Positions 35,891-44,473 of a stretch of DNA of 56,372 nucleotides are shown piece by piece. The DNA lies in assembly GCA_030603695.1 (NCBI GenBank), contig JAUVXF010000018.1, forward strand, positions 1 to 56,372. Reading direction: 5' to 3'. Origin of the DNA: Natronohydrobacter sp. Lineage in GTDB: Bacteria > Pseudomonadota > Alphaproteobacteria > Rhodobacterales > Rhodobacteraceae. Each line of letters opens with the position of its first letter. The stretch's first letter is position 1. The notes under the pieces were generated by a model that did not search any database, was not told the origin of the DNA, and saw only the letters and a list, made by a program, of their open reading frames with translations. A program made the translations under genes and the position numbers.

Positions 35891-36937
35891 CTATGAGAAC
35901 ACATGCCCATCCATCAATTTGCGCGCCGTGCGCAAAAACCCGGCAGAGCGGATATCAGCCCCCGTGTGATCCAACAGGATTTCGGTTTGCCCAGAGGGAT
36001 GCTCTACCCGGAAACACCCGTCAGATGGCAGGGCTGCCAGCCCATATGCCGTGCTGTCGGGGATCACACAGGCCGCCGCCACGCTGACAGCGGCCAGTAC
36101 CCCAATCCCGCTATGCACCCTGTGTGGGATAAAAGACCGCGTTGCAATGACACCGCCGCCAATGGCGGGCGCGACAAGCGCCATCTTGGGCACGCTAGAG
36201 GCAGCAACATCGCCCAAACCCATCAAAGGCCCGGCTTGCAGGCGGATCGCTTCCAGCCGGGTTTTCACCTCGGCCATGCCTTCCAGTTCGTCCGGGCGTT
36301 CATATCCAGTTAGCCCCAGATCCGCGGCGCGCAAAACCACCACAGGCATTCCATGGTCAATCAGGGTGCATTCCACCCCGTCAATCACATCCACCGCCTG
36401 CCCGCTTGGCAATACAGCGCCGCACACAGTCCCGGCGATATTTTCAAACATCAGGCGCACAGGCGCATGCGTGCCGGGCACGCCATCGATATGGGCATCG
36501 CCATCATACACCACACGCCCCCCCGGCGTCTGGATATGGGCCAGCGCAATTTCGCCTGTGTTGCGCATATGGATGCGCAGGGCGGTTTCCCCCATCTGCG
36601 CGGCGACAAGTCCGCGCTCTATCGCGGCAGGGCCAACAGCGGCAAGAATATTGCCGCAAGGCTGGGCCGCACTGATGCGCGGTTGATCGACAAACACTTG
36701 CAAGAACAGGTAATCCAGATCGGCATCGTTGCGGCTGGGCGGCGAGAGAATTGCCACCTTGGAACTGAGCGGATCGCCCCCGCCAATGCCGTCAATCTGG
36801 CGCGGATCGGGGCTGCCCATGATCCGCAGCAACAGCGCATCACGCGCCCTGGGATCACGCGGCAAATCCGTTTCCAGAAATATCGCCGCCTTGGAGCTTC
36901 CCCCCCGCATCCACAGGCAGGGTATGCCCTCAGACAT
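35891..36937 (-). CDS. galD: 4-oxalomesaconate tautomerase, PrpF family (GalD-like)
   Basis: A 348-residue PrpF/DapF-fold isomerase. The start motif [18 protein letters not shown] and [15 protein letters not shown] near 50-64 are the GalD/PrpF signatures; [20 protein letters not shown] holds the conserved catalytic Cys. GalD interconverts keto and enol forms of 4-oxalomesaconate in gallate breakdown, and PrpF proper isomerises aconitate. The neighbouring CHA aldolase and GalB homologues favour the gallate assignment. It overlaps the upstream aldolase gene by 8 bases. Confidence 0.85.
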   Translation of the reverse strand: MSEGIPCLWMRGGSSKAAIFLETDLPRDPRARDALLLRIMGSPDPRQIDGIGGGDPLSSKVAILSPPSRNDADLDYLFLQVFVDQPRISAAQPCGNILAAVGPAAIERGLVAAQMGETALRIHMRNTGEIALAHIQTPGGRVVYDGDAHIDGVPGTHAPVRLMFENIAGTVCGAVLPSGQAVDVIDGVECTLIDHGMPVVVLRAADLGLTGYERPDELEGMAEVKTRLEAIRLQAGPLMGLGDVAASSVPKMALVAPAIGGGVIATRSFIPHRVHSGIGVLAAVSVAAACVIPDSTAYGLAALPSDGCFRVEHPSGQTEILLDHTGADIRSAGFLRTARKLMDGHVFS

Positions 36938-37601
36938 ATTTCAACCCTTTGGCCGCCAGTCTTGGGCGCATGTCATATATGTCCAACCCCAACTCTCCGG
37001 CAGCAAGGCGCTGGCGCCGCGCCTCTTCTGAGGCCATGCGCGCTTCGGCCTTTTGCGCCACCTCTGCCGCGCGCTGCGTGGCCACAACCACCACCCCATC
37101 GCCATCTGCAACAATAACATCGCCCGCATTCACCAACTGGCCCGCGCAGACAATCGGCACATTTACCGAACCCAGCGTTTCTTTCACGGTGCCTTGCGCC
37201 GAAATCGCGGTCGACCAGACAGGAAAGCCCATCTCTTCCAGTTCCAGAATATCGCGCACACCTCCATCAATCACCAGCCCCGCGCAGCCCCGCGCCATGG
37301 CCGATGTGGCCAGCAAATCGCCAAAATAGCCCATGTCACAGGGGCTGGTCGGGGCAAGAACCATAAAATCACCGGGGCGCAGCTGCTCTATCGCCACATG
37401 CAGCATCCAGTTATCCCCCGGCGGGGCAGAGATTGTAACGGCACTGCCCGCAAGGCGCGGGCCGCGCCAGACCGGGCGCATTTGCGCATGCATACAGCCA
37501 GTGCGCCCCTGTGCTTCATGCACCGTGGCCACACCGGCCGCGGCCAAACGCGCAATCACCTCTGCGGGGGCGCGGGGGATATTCTGAACAACAACACCCA
37601 T
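36930..37601 (-). CDS. galC: 4-carboxy-4-hydroxy-2-oxoadipate (CHA) aldolase / oxaloacetate decarboxylase, RraA fold
   Basis: 223 residues from [12 protein letters not shown]. The RraA-like class II aldolase core shows GTGCM-type start [12 protein letters not shown], the pocket sequence [25 protein letters not shown], and the metal/substrate segment [22 protein letters not shown] with the catalytic Arg and Asp pair. LigK/GalC enzymes cleave CHA to pyruvate and oxaloacetate and also decarboxylate oxaloacetate. It lies between galD-like and dioxygenase genes, 5 bases from the latter, in a four-gene minus-strand operon. Confidence 0.88.
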   Translation of the reverse strand: MGVVVQNIPRAPAEVIARLAAAGVATVHEAQGRTGCMHAQMRPVWRGPRLAGSAVTISAPPGDNWMLHVAIEQLRPGDFMVLAPTSPCDMGYFGDLLATSAMARGCAGLVIDGGVRDILELEEMGFPVWSTAISAQGTVKETLGSVNVPIVCAGQLVNAGDVIVADGDGVVVVATQRAAEVAQKAEARMASEEARRQRLAAGELGLDIYDMRPRLAAKGLKYV

Positions 37602-37606
37602 CCTTG

Positions 37607-38563
37607 TTATCCTTTGGCTACAGGCGGTGTGCCATGGGTATGAAATGTCTCTATTGTTTTCAGGCCCCAGGCCTGGCCCTTCTTGCGGTCTGTCTCTGTC
37701 CAGCGCACAGGCTGCCAATCCGGCGCAAGGATCAGGCGCGCACCGGCATTGGCCAGTTCTACCCGGTTGCCTGCCGGTTCCCAGACATACAGAAAAAACG
37801 TGCCCTGAATGGCGTGTTTATGCGGGCCGGTTTCGATATGCACCCCGTTTTGCAAAAAGATATCGGCGGCGCGCAGGATATCTTCGCGCTGGTCTGTGGC
37901 ATAGGTGACATGATGCAAGCGCCCATGGCCGCCCCCGTGATCTTCGGTGCAGGCCAGATCGTAGGTTTTGTTGTTGATGGTAAACCAGCACCCGCCAATG
38001 CGGCCATTATCCAACTGGATGTATTCTGTCACCCGGCTGCCAAGGCAGGTTTCCATAAAACGGCGGAATTCGGACACATCAGCCGCCAGAAGATTGAGGT
38101 GATCAATCCTGCGCGGCGCGGCACCCGTAAAGGCGCTGGCAGTGTTTTTCAGCGCCGGGCGATCCGCGCCAACGGCTTCGGCGCGGCGCGTGTCATAATA
38201 TATCTCAAACATATGGCCGAAAGGATCTTCAAACCGGAAGGCGCGGCCATGCCCCAAATCCCCATCCTGCCAGCCATGCACCTTGTAGCCTGATCCCTCT
38301 ATCACCGCCACACGCCGGGCCAATGCATCTTCGCTGGCAGCACGGTAGCCGATATGGCCCACGCCCGTGGTGTGGTGGCGCGTCAGTTTGAGCGAGTGAA
38401 ACTCGTAATCGTCCCAAGCCCGCAGATAGGCGCTTGTTTCATCCTGCCCCGACAGTTTCAGGCCATAAATGCGGGTGAAAAAATCAAGGCTTTCGTCAAA
38501 CTTGTCGGTAAACATCTCGACATGGCCCAGATGGGCGATATCAAAACTGGGGGGGATGGTCAT
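37607..38563 (-). CDS. Extradiol ring-cleavage dioxygenase, VOC superfamily (type I)
   Basis: 318 residues from [19 protein letters not shown], with GAGGAGG 8 bases before the ATG. Two VOC modules at about 10-125 and 145-290. The iron ligands appear as His in RIDHLNLLA, His in RLHHVTYAT and Glu in [10 protein letters not shown], the pattern of catechol 2,3-dioxygenase. Type I enzymes meta-cleave catechols with Fe(II) and O2. Its neighbours are GalD-, GalC- and GalB-like, so it probably cleaves gallate or a close trihydroxylated acid, although known gallate dioxygenases belong to the unrelated LigAB class. No ferredoxin or LigAB gene is present. Confidence 0.87.
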   Translation of the reverse strand: MTIPPSFDIAHLGHVEMFTDKFDESLDFFTRIYGLKLSGQDETSAYLRAWDDYEFHSLKLTRHHTTGVGHIGYRAASEDALARRVAVIEGSGYKVHGWQDGDLGHGRAFRFEDPFGHMFEIYYDTRRAEAVGADRPALKNTASAFTGAAPRRIDHLNLLAADVSEFRRFMETCLGSRVTEYIQLDNGRIGGCWFTINNKTYDLACTEDHGGGHGRLHHVTYATDQREDILRAADIFLQNGVHIETGPHKHAIQGTFFLYVWEPAGNRVELANAGARLILAPDWQPVRWTETDRKKGQAWGLKTIETFHTHGTPPVAKG

Positions 38564-38576
38564 GGAACACGCCTCC

Positions 38577-39308
38577 TCAAAGCTGATCGACTGTGCGCGG
38601 GAAAATGGATTGGAAAGCTTCGGCATATGTGCAATCCCGCCCGCCGGATTGCCCGCCCGAATTACGCTTGAAATGGTTGGCACGCTGCTGGGCGACGCGG
38701 GTGTAATAGTCCCACAAATGCACCTGCCCGCCCATCTGTTCCATCGCGGCGCGCTTTTTCTCCCAAACAGGCGTGATGTCCAGAAATGTATCGGGCTTCC
38801 AGCCCATCTGCTCTGTTTGATGGGGTTCAAACAGGTAAAGTTGCGGCGCGCCAAGCACTTTTTCACCGGGGTTATGGCCCCAGGCCTGCGCGATCATCCG
38901 CGCTTCCAGCGCGATCTGGGTGGTGTACATATGATCGGTGTTATAGGGGTCATACTGGCTATGGCTCAGCATGAATGACGGCTGCACCGCGCGGATCAGA
39001 TCCACCAGCCGCATTTTGTCGGCCTGCTCCAGATGCAAGGGGTAATCCCCCAGATCAAAGCATTCCAGACGGTGAACACCCAGCGCCTGTGCCGCACCCT
39101 CGGCCTCGGCGCGGCGGATGGCTTTCACCTGCTCCAGCGTCTTGCCTTCTTTCCACAGTTTGGCACTTTCGCCCCGCTCGCCAAAAGACAGGCAGGCAAC
39201 AGTAATCTGATAGCCCATCTGCGCATGCAGCGCGATTGCCCCGCCACAGCGCCAGACGAAATCTGCGGCATGGGCGGAAATCACAAGGGCGGTTTTGGGG
39301 CTGGACAT
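38577..39308 (-). CDS. galB: 4-oxalomesaconate hydratase, PIG-L/LmbE fold (GalB-like)
   Basis: 243 residues from MSSPKTALVISAHAADF, with AGGAG before the ATG. LmbE-fold zinc elements are the opening SAHAADFVWRCGG and CLSFGERGESAKLW, then HSQYDPYNTDH and LFEPHQTEQMGWKPDTFLD. These follow the Pseudomonas GalB sequence as I remember it more closely than sugar deacetylases. GalB hydrates 4-oxalomesaconate to CHA. It is the first gene of the minus-strand cluster and is divergent from pcaC across the second PcaQ box. Confidence 0.83.
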   Translation of the reverse strand: MSSPKTALVISAHAADFVWRCGGAIALHAQMGYQITVACLSFGERGESAKLWKEGKTLEQVKAIRRAEAEGAAQALGVHRLECFDLGDYPLHLEQADKMRLVDLIRAVQPSFMLSHSQYDPYNTDHMYTTQIALEARMIAQAWGHNPGEKVLGAPQLYLFEPHQTEQMGWKPDTFLDITPVWEKKRAAMEQMGGQVHLWDYYTRVAQQRANHFKRNSGGQSGGRDCTYAEAFQSIFPRTVDQL

Positions 39309-39460
39309 AAGAACTCCTGTCTGCGGCTGTCTGGCGTTTGTGCCAAACCGGGCCTGCACACTCAAATCATAAAGCGGCGCAAGGTCATAAGTGAATGGAA
39401 CAGAAGCTGCCTGCACTGGGGCGTTGCTTCGGCGCCAGGTCTGCATGGCTTTGAGATTAC

Positions 39461-39498
39461 ATAACCCTCAGGATATGCAAATCGCACAAGAATATAAT
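39461..39498 (+). promoter_or_regulatory. Second PcaQ box plus -10 element upstream of pcaC
   Basis: ATAACC-CTCA-GGATAT (39461-39476) with TATAAT at 39493-39498, again 32 bases from box start to -10. It differs from the ideal PcaQ dyad by one base in the right arm, at another position than the first copy. pcaC starts at 39584. The box is also 153 bases upstream of galB on the other strand, where TTCACT and TATGAT with 18-base spacing (39390-39395 and 39366-39371 on the minus strand) could form a promoter. Confidence 0.8.
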
Positions 39499-39583
39499 TT
39501 ATCCTGATTGCATTTCGTGTCATCACAGCCATACTCAACTGTCATGCAGCAACACCATGGGGCGAGAGAATGAGCGAGGGGGC

Positions 39584-39976
39584 ATGAGCGAGCGCTATTC
39601 GGAGGGGATGCGCGTGCGGCGCGCGGTGCTGGGCGATGCCCATGTTGAACGCGCCGAAGCCCTGCGCAACGGGCTGGACACGCCCTTTCAAACCCTGATC
39701 ACAGAGGCCGCATGGGGCACTGTCTGGGCCTCTGACGCACTAACCCTGCGCGAGCGTTCAATGCTGACGCTGGCCATTCTGGCGGCAACCGGCAATTTTG
39801 AAGAAATCCCGATGCATATCCGCGCGACCCAGCGCACCGGGGCAAGCCCGCGCGATGTGATGGAAGCCTTTCAGCATGTGGCAATCTATGCAGGCGTCCC
39901 AAAAGCCAATCACGCCATCAAACTCGCCAAGGCGACATTTGCCGAAATGGAGGCGGCAAAAGATGATGACCAATAG
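39584..39976 (+). CDS. pcaC: 4-carboxymuconolactone decarboxylase
   Basis: A 130-residue AhpD-like CMD protein of the usual PcaC length. MSERYSEGMRVRRAVLGDAHVERA, the mid-block ITEAAWGTVWAS, and IPMHIRATQRTGASPRDVMEAFQHVAIYAG are the family pattern. It decarboxylates gamma-carboxymuconolactone to 3-oxoadipate enol-lactone. The start at 39584 follows GAGGGGGC; an upstream ATG at 39557 lacks an RBS. It begins the second pca transcript and overlaps pcaH by 14 bases. Confidence 0.93.
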   Translation: MSERYSEGMRVRRAVLGDAHVERAEALRNGLDTPFQTLITEAAWGTVWASDALTLRERSMLTLAILAATGNFEEIPMHIRATQRTGASPRDVMEAFQHVAIYAGVPKANHAIKLAKATFAEMEAAKDDDQ

Positions 39977-40691
39977 CCCCCTTATCCCGCGCAACCGCGC
40001 ATTGCACCCTGTGCCGTATGACCCTGACTATAAAACCACAATGGCGCGCGCGCCTCTTCTGCCGCTTTTGTCGATGGATTCCAGCGCGTCAGAGGAAACT
40101 GGCCCAACCTTCGGCCATAACCAGTTTGGGGCGCTGGATAACAATCTTATCCTGAACTGGACACGCGGCGCGGCCCCTGCCGTGGGCGAGCGCATCTTGA
40201 TGCATGGCCGCGTGGTGGATGAATTCGGGCGCGGCGTGCCGCATACGCTGGTGGAAATCTGGCAGGCCAATGCAGGCGGGCGCTACCGCCACAAGAAAGA
40301 CGGCTATCTTGCCCCGCTTGACCCCAATTTCGGCGGTGCCGGGCGCACTCTTACAGATGCCGAGGGGCGTTATCAGTTTCTTACCATCCGCCCCGGCGCT
40401 TACCCTTGGCCCAATCGGGGCAATGACTGGCGGCCCATGCATATCCACATATCCGTCTTTGGCCACAGCTTTGGCCAGCGCCTGATTACCCAGATGTATT
40501 TTGAAGGCGACCCTCTGATCCCGCTTTGCCCGATTGCCGCAACTGTGAAAAACCGCGCCAGCCTTGAGCAACTGGTCGCGCCGCTGGACATGGCTAATTC
40601 CAAACCGCTGGATTACATCGCCTACAAGTTTGATATCGTGCTGCGCGGCCGCCGCCAAAGCATGTTTGAAAACAAGCCAGAGGGAATGTGA
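39963..40691 (+). CDS. pcaH: Protocatechuate 3,4-dioxygenase beta subunit
   Basis: A 242-residue intradiol dioxygenase subunit that carries the Fe(III) site. Ligands visible are Tyr108 in GRYRH, Tyr147 in GAYPW, and His160 and His162 in MHIHISVFG. With PcaG it ortho-cleaves protocatechuate to 3-carboxy-cis,cis-muconate. Two tandem ATGs (39963 and 39966) are possible starts inside the pcaC end. Three bases separate it from pcaG. Confidence 0.95.
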   Translation: MMTNSPLIPRNRALHPVPYDPDYKTTMARAPLLPLLSMDSSASEETGPTFGHNQFGALDNNLILNWTRGAAPAVGERILMHGRVVDEFGRGVPHTLVEIWQANAGGRYRHKKDGYLAPLDPNFGGAGRTLTDAEGRYQFLTIRPGAYPWPNRGNDWRPMHIHISVFGHSFGQRLITQMYFEGDPLIPLCPIAATVKNRASLEQLVAPLDMANSKPLDYIAYKFDIVLRGRRQSMFENKPEGM

Positions 40692-40694
40692 GCC

Positions 40695-41294
40695 ATGGTT
40701 CAGAAACTGGAAATGCTGTCCGAGACCGCCTCGCAAACCGCAGGCCCCTATGTGCATATCGGGCTGATGCCGTCTTACACTGGCAATGGCCAGATATTTG
40801 ATCTGGAACTGGGGCAAAGCCCGGTTGCAGAGGGCGCAAAGGGCGAGATCATCGAGATCACAGGCTCTGTCTATGATGGCACAGGCTGGGCCATGCGCGA
40901 TGCGCTGATTGAAAGCTGGCAACCCGATGCACAGGGCCTTTTTGCAGGCGAAGCAGGCGCAGACCCCAAGGTATCGGGGTTTTGCCGCTTTGCCGCCAAT
41001 GCCGACAGCGGCGAATTTACCTTGCGCACTGTCAAACCGGGCCGCGTGGCCTTGCGCGACGGGCGGATGCAAGCGCCCCATATCTCGCTTTGGATTGTGG
41101 CGCGCGGTATCAATATCGGCCTGCAAACCCGGATATATTTCGAGGATGAGGACAACAGCGCAGACCCGCTTCTTGCCAGAATAGAACAGCGCCCACGAGT
41201 GGACACCTTGATCGCCAAGAAAACAGGGCCGGGCCGCTACCGCTTTGATATTCGCTTGCAGGGGCCGGGCGAAACGGTTTTTCTGGATATCTGA
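40695..41294 (+). CDS. pcaG: Protocatechuate 3,4-dioxygenase alpha subunit
   Basis: A 199-residue subunit, homologous to the beta chain but lacking the iron ligands. ETASQTAGPYVHIGLMP near 10-26, then EITGSVYDGTGWAMRDALIE and HISLWIVARGINIGLQTRIYF follow PcaG. It shapes the substrate pocket of the (alpha-beta)12-type enzyme. The gene is followed by a 38-base gap to the BKACE gene on the same strand. Confidence 0.95.
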   Translation: MVQKLEMLSETASQTAGPYVHIGLMPSYTGNGQIFDLELGQSPVAEGAKGEIIEITGSVYDGTGWAMRDALIESWQPDAQGLFAGEAGADPKVSGFCRFAANADSGEFTLRTVKPGRVALRDGRMQAPHISLWIVARGINIGLQTRIYFEDEDNSADPLLARIEQRPRVDTLIAKKTGPGRYRFDIRLQGPGETVFLDI

Positions 41295-41332
41295 CCACCC
41301 CGCATGCGCCCACCCATACAGGAACATCACCA

Positions 41333-42166
41333 ATGACAAACCCCTGCATCATTGCCGTGGCCATTACCGGATCGGTTCCCACCAAGGCCAATAACCCTGC
41401 CGTGCCCATCACTGTGGCAGAGCAGATTGAAAGCACGCAGGCCGCGTTCGAGGCAGGGGCCGCAATCGCGCATTGCCATGTGCGCAATGACGACGGCACG
41501 CCCAGTTCCGACCCGGACAAATTCGCCGCGCTCAAAGAGGGCTTGGAAAAGCACTGCCCCGGCATGATCATCCAGCTGTCCACCGGGGGGCGCTCTGGTG
41601 CGGGGCAGGCGCGCGGCGGCATGCTGCCGCTCAGGCCCGATATGGCCTCGCTCTCTGTGGGGTCGAACAACTTCCCGACACGGGTGTATGAGAACCCGCC
41701 TGATCTGGTGGATTGGCTGGCCGCGGAAATGCTGACATACGGGGTCATGCCGGAAATCGAAGCCTTTGACCTGAGCCATATCATTCAGGCGTGCAAAATG
41801 GCCGAAGATGGCCGGCTGAAGCGCCCGCTTTATGTGCAATTCGTGATGGGCGTGAAAAACGCCATGATCGCGGATGAACGCATTCTGGATATCTATATCG
41901 AAACCTTGCACCGCTTTGCGCCAGATGCCTTGTGGTGTGCGGCGGGGATTGGCCCCAATCAGATCGTGGTCAATGAATGGGCCATTGCCAAAGGTGGCCA
42001 TACCCGCACGGGGCTGGAAGATAATGTGCGGCTGGATCGTGACAGGCTGGCCCCGTCCAATGCGGCCCTTGTCGCGCGCACCGTGGCCCTGTGCGAGAAA
42101 TACGAGCGGCCTGTGGCAACATGGGCGCAGGCGCGCGCCATTTTGGGGCTACAGGGCAAGGCATGA
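41333..42166 (+). CDS. BKACE family (DUF849) beta-keto acid cleavage enzyme
   Basis: A 277-residue TIM-barrel protein. Zinc-binding His residues show in AHCHVRNDDG (about 46-55), the barrel strand in GMIIQLSTGGRSG, and the metal Glu in VVNEWAIAKGG with the downstream HTRTGLEDN. BKACE enzymes condense a beta-keto acid with acetyl-CoA, giving acetoacetate and a new CoA ester. Placed between pcaG and pcaB, it probably acts on 3-oxoadipate and would yield succinyl-CoA and acetoacetate in one step. It overlaps pcaB by 4 bases. Confidence 0.88.
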   Translation: MTNPCIIAVAITGSVPTKANNPAVPITVAEQIESTQAAFEAGAAIAHCHVRNDDGTPSSDPDKFAALKEGLEKHCPGMIIQLSTGGRSGAGQARGGMLPLRPDMASLSVGSNNFPTRVYENPPDLVDWLAAEMLTYGVMPEIEAFDLSHIIQACKMAEDGRLKRPLYVQFVMGVKNAMIADERILDIYIETLHRFAPDALWCAAGIGPNQIVVNEWAIAKGGHTRTGLEDNVRLDRDRLAPSNAALVARTVALCEKYERPVATWAQARAILGLQGKA

Positions 42167-43491
42167 CGCCCGCACCCTTCACCAGCGCATTGACAGCGCC
42201 GTTACTGGGGGATCCAGAGGCCGCGGACATCCTGTCAGATGCGCGCTTTATCGCGCAAATGATCGCGGTGGAGGGGGCTTTTGCGCGCGCTTGCGGCACA
42301 GTCGGGCTGATCATGCCAGAGGTGGCGCAAGAGATTTGCGCGCGGCTGGACGGGCGAATGCTGGAGCCACAAGACCTTGGCGCAGGCATGGCCAGTGCCG
42401 GGGTTCCCGTGCCCGCGCTTGTGGCCAGACTACGCGCCGAAATGGGGCGCGCGGGCGACGGGCTGCATTGGGGCGCGACATCGCAGGATATTGTCGATTG
42501 CGCGCATGTGCTGCAATGGCGCGATCTGCTGGCGCTGCTGGAAGGGCGGCTGGCACGGCTGCTGGATGCGCTGCGCGCGCGCAGCGATGCACAGGCCCAA
42601 ACCCTGATGGCCGGGCGCACCCGCAGCCAGAGTGCAACGCCCATAACCCTTGGCCTGCGCATAGCCACATGGGCGCAACCGCTGATCGCGCTGGAAGCTG
42701 AAGTGCCGCATCTGCGTGCGCAGGTCTTGCGCGTGCAATATGGGGGCGCATCGGGGGCAGCCAGCGCCACAGGCGCGCAATCCGAAGCCCTTGGCGCCGC
42801 ACTTGCCCAGCACCTTGGCCTGTCGCCTGCCCCGTGCTGGCATCTGGATCGCACGGGGCCGCAGGCGCTTGGGGCTTGGCTGGTGCGGCTGACAGCCGCA
42901 TTGGGCAAGCTTGCGCGCGATCTGATACTATCAGGGCGTTCGGAAATTGGTGAAATCCGCGCAGGCAAAGGCGGCGGGTCTTCCACCATGCCGCAAAAAT
43001 CCAACCCTGTCGGGGCAGAGGCCATTTTAACGCTGGCACACTATGCCGCCTGCCTGCACCCGTTGCTGGCACAAGCCGCCATGCCACTGGAAGAACGCGA
43101 CGGCGCGGCTTGGGCGCTGGAATGGCTGGCCCTGCCCCAGATGGGCATCGCCGCGGCGGCTTGCCTGCGCCAAGCAGCACAGCTTATCGACAGCCTACAG
43201 CCAGATTCAGAACGCATGCGCGCGCAACTGAACGCAGGAAACGGGGCTATCATGGCAGAGGCCGCAAGCTTTGCGCTTGCACGCCACATGGCGCGCGACA
43301 CTGCAAGCGCACATGTCAAAGACGCCCTCGCCACGGCGCGGGTCAAAGGGCTGACACTTGCGCAAGCGCTGGCCCAAAACCCCAGTTTGGGGGGCTTGGA
43401 AGATTGGGATATTTGCCTCTCTCCGCAAAACGCCGCTGCCCCGTCAGAGGCGATGCGCCTGCGCATTTGGGCCTTGCGCAAGGGCGCCTAA
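42163..43491 (+). CDS. pcaB: 3-carboxy-cis,cis-muconate cycloisomerase
   Basis: 442 residues from MTPAPFTSALTAPLLGD. Fumarase/aspartase superfamily with the signature GGGSSTMPQKSNPVG near 290-304 and the conserved LHWGATSQDIVD near 124-135. It makes gamma-carboxymuconolactone from the PcaHG product. The start ATG overlaps the BKACE stop (ATGA). It is the last gene of the second pca transcript and is followed by convergent pobR. Confidence 0.92.
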   Translation: MTPAPFTSALTAPLLGDPEAADILSDARFIAQMIAVEGAFARACGTVGLIMPEVAQEICARLDGRMLEPQDLGAGMASAGVPVPALVARLRAEMGRAGDGLHWGATSQDIVDCAHVLQWRDLLALLEGRLARLLDALRARSDAQAQTLMAGRTRSQSATPITLGLRIATWAQPLIALEAEVPHLRAQVLRVQYGGASGAASATGAQSEALGAALAQHLGLSPAPCWHLDRTGPQALGAWLVRLTAALGKLARDLILSGRSEIGEIRAGKGGGSSTMPQKSNPVGAEAILTLAHYAACLHPLLAQAAMPLEERDGAAWALEWLALPQMGIAAAACLRQAAQLIDSLQPDSERMRAQLNAGNGAIMAEAASFALARHMARDTASAHVKDALATARVKGLTLAQALAQNPSLGGLEDWDICLSPQNAAAPSEAMRLRIWALRKGA

Positions 43492-43522
43492 GCGCCTGCG
43501 AAACAGGCGCGCGGTGCAGGCG

Positions 43523-44377
43523 TCAGGGCTGCTCCAGCCGCTGCCGATAAGCGCGCGGAGAGAGGCCCGCGAAAATCCGAAAGCGGCGGCTGAAATAGCT
43601 GGCATCTTCAAACCCCAAAGCATGCGCAACTGATTGCGCGCTCATTTGCGTATAGGCCAGAAGGCGAGAGGCCTCGCGCATGAGATGCGCCTCTATTAGC
43701 GCTTGAGGGCTTAGCCCTGTCTGGGCCTTGCACAACCGCGCAAGATTGCGCTCTGACATGCCCAATTGCGCGGCATACCACGATACCGGCCAATGCCCGC
43801 TGGCATGGGATGCAATCACATCCTGAAAGCGGGCAAACCGTTCATCCGTAGCCGCAGCACCACCATCCGCAGTGCGCGGCAGATCGTGCAACATCTCGGC
43901 CAGGATCAAGGCAAGCCGCGCGCGCAACTGCATCCGCCGCAACCGCCCCTGCCCCGACCAGACCGCGTGCAACGCGGCCACGCTTTGCCCCATATCGGCG
44001 GTAACGGCCATAACACGCGGCGCAGCCAAGGCCGCCGCCAATTCTGCGCCCGTTCCAAAGAAGTCTGGATAATGCTGGACGGGCAAGCTGATCACCCAAC
44101 CCTCGGTATCTGACGAAAAGCGAAATCCATGCACCGCACCGGGCGGCAGACACAGGGCCACAGGCGGAACCAGCCCGTCATGCGCCCCATCTGCCTGAAA
44201 GCTGATCTGGCCAGAAAGCAAAACAAAAATTTGGAAAAGATGCGTGTGACGATGCGGCTTTATCACCCAATCCAGCCCCGCTGCCCGATCGCGAATTTGC
44301 TCCATATGCAAAATATCGGGAAAGGCGACATCTTCGCCATAAAGCTGGAAAGCAGGGATCTGGGGCATGGCTGACAT
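43523..44377 (-). CDS. pobR: AraC family regulator, likely controlling pobA
   Basis: About 284 residues. An N-terminal cupin-like sensing domain (WVIKPHRHTHLFQIFVLLSG) and a C-terminal AraC double HTH (WPVSWYAAQLGMSERNLARL and QSVAHALGFEDASYFSRRFR). It is divergent from pobA with 96 bases between, and PobR proteins of the AraC type activate pobA with 4-hydroxybenzoate. Two starts 9 bases apart (44377, 44368) are possible. The name rests on position and family rather than on direct motif identity. Confidence 0.82.
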   Translation of the reverse strand: MSAMPQIPAFQLYGEDVAFPDILHMEQIRDRAAGLDWVIKPHRHTHLFQIFVLLSGQISFQADGAHDGLVPPVALCLPPGAVHGFRFSSDTEGWVISLPVQHYPDFFGTGAELAAALAAPRVMAVTADMGQSVAALHAVWSGQGRLRRMQLRARLALILAEMLHDLPRTADGGAAATDERFARFQDVIASHASGHWPVSWYAAQLGMSERNLARLCKAQTGLSPQALIEAHLMREASRLLAYTQMSAQSVAHALGFEDASYFSRRFRIFAGLSPRAYRQRLEQP

Positions 44378-44412
44378 GGCGGAAAAATACCACCTTTGGG
44401 GCAATGCGTCCA

Positions 44413-44440
44413 TTCCCGAAAATGGGGAAAACCCTATCAT
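44413..44440 (+). promoter_or_regulatory. Candidate pobA/pobR control region
   Basis: In the 96-base divergent gap, TTCCC (44413-44417) and GGGAA (44425-44429) form a short dyad, followed by the AT-rich TATCATATAT beginning at 44435, which could hold the pobA -10. GGGAGGGG before 44474 is the pobA RBS. The dyad is short, so the assignment is tentative. Confidence 0.35.
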
Positions 44441-44473
44441 ATATGCCAGACTGAGATTTAGGGAGGGGCGCGG

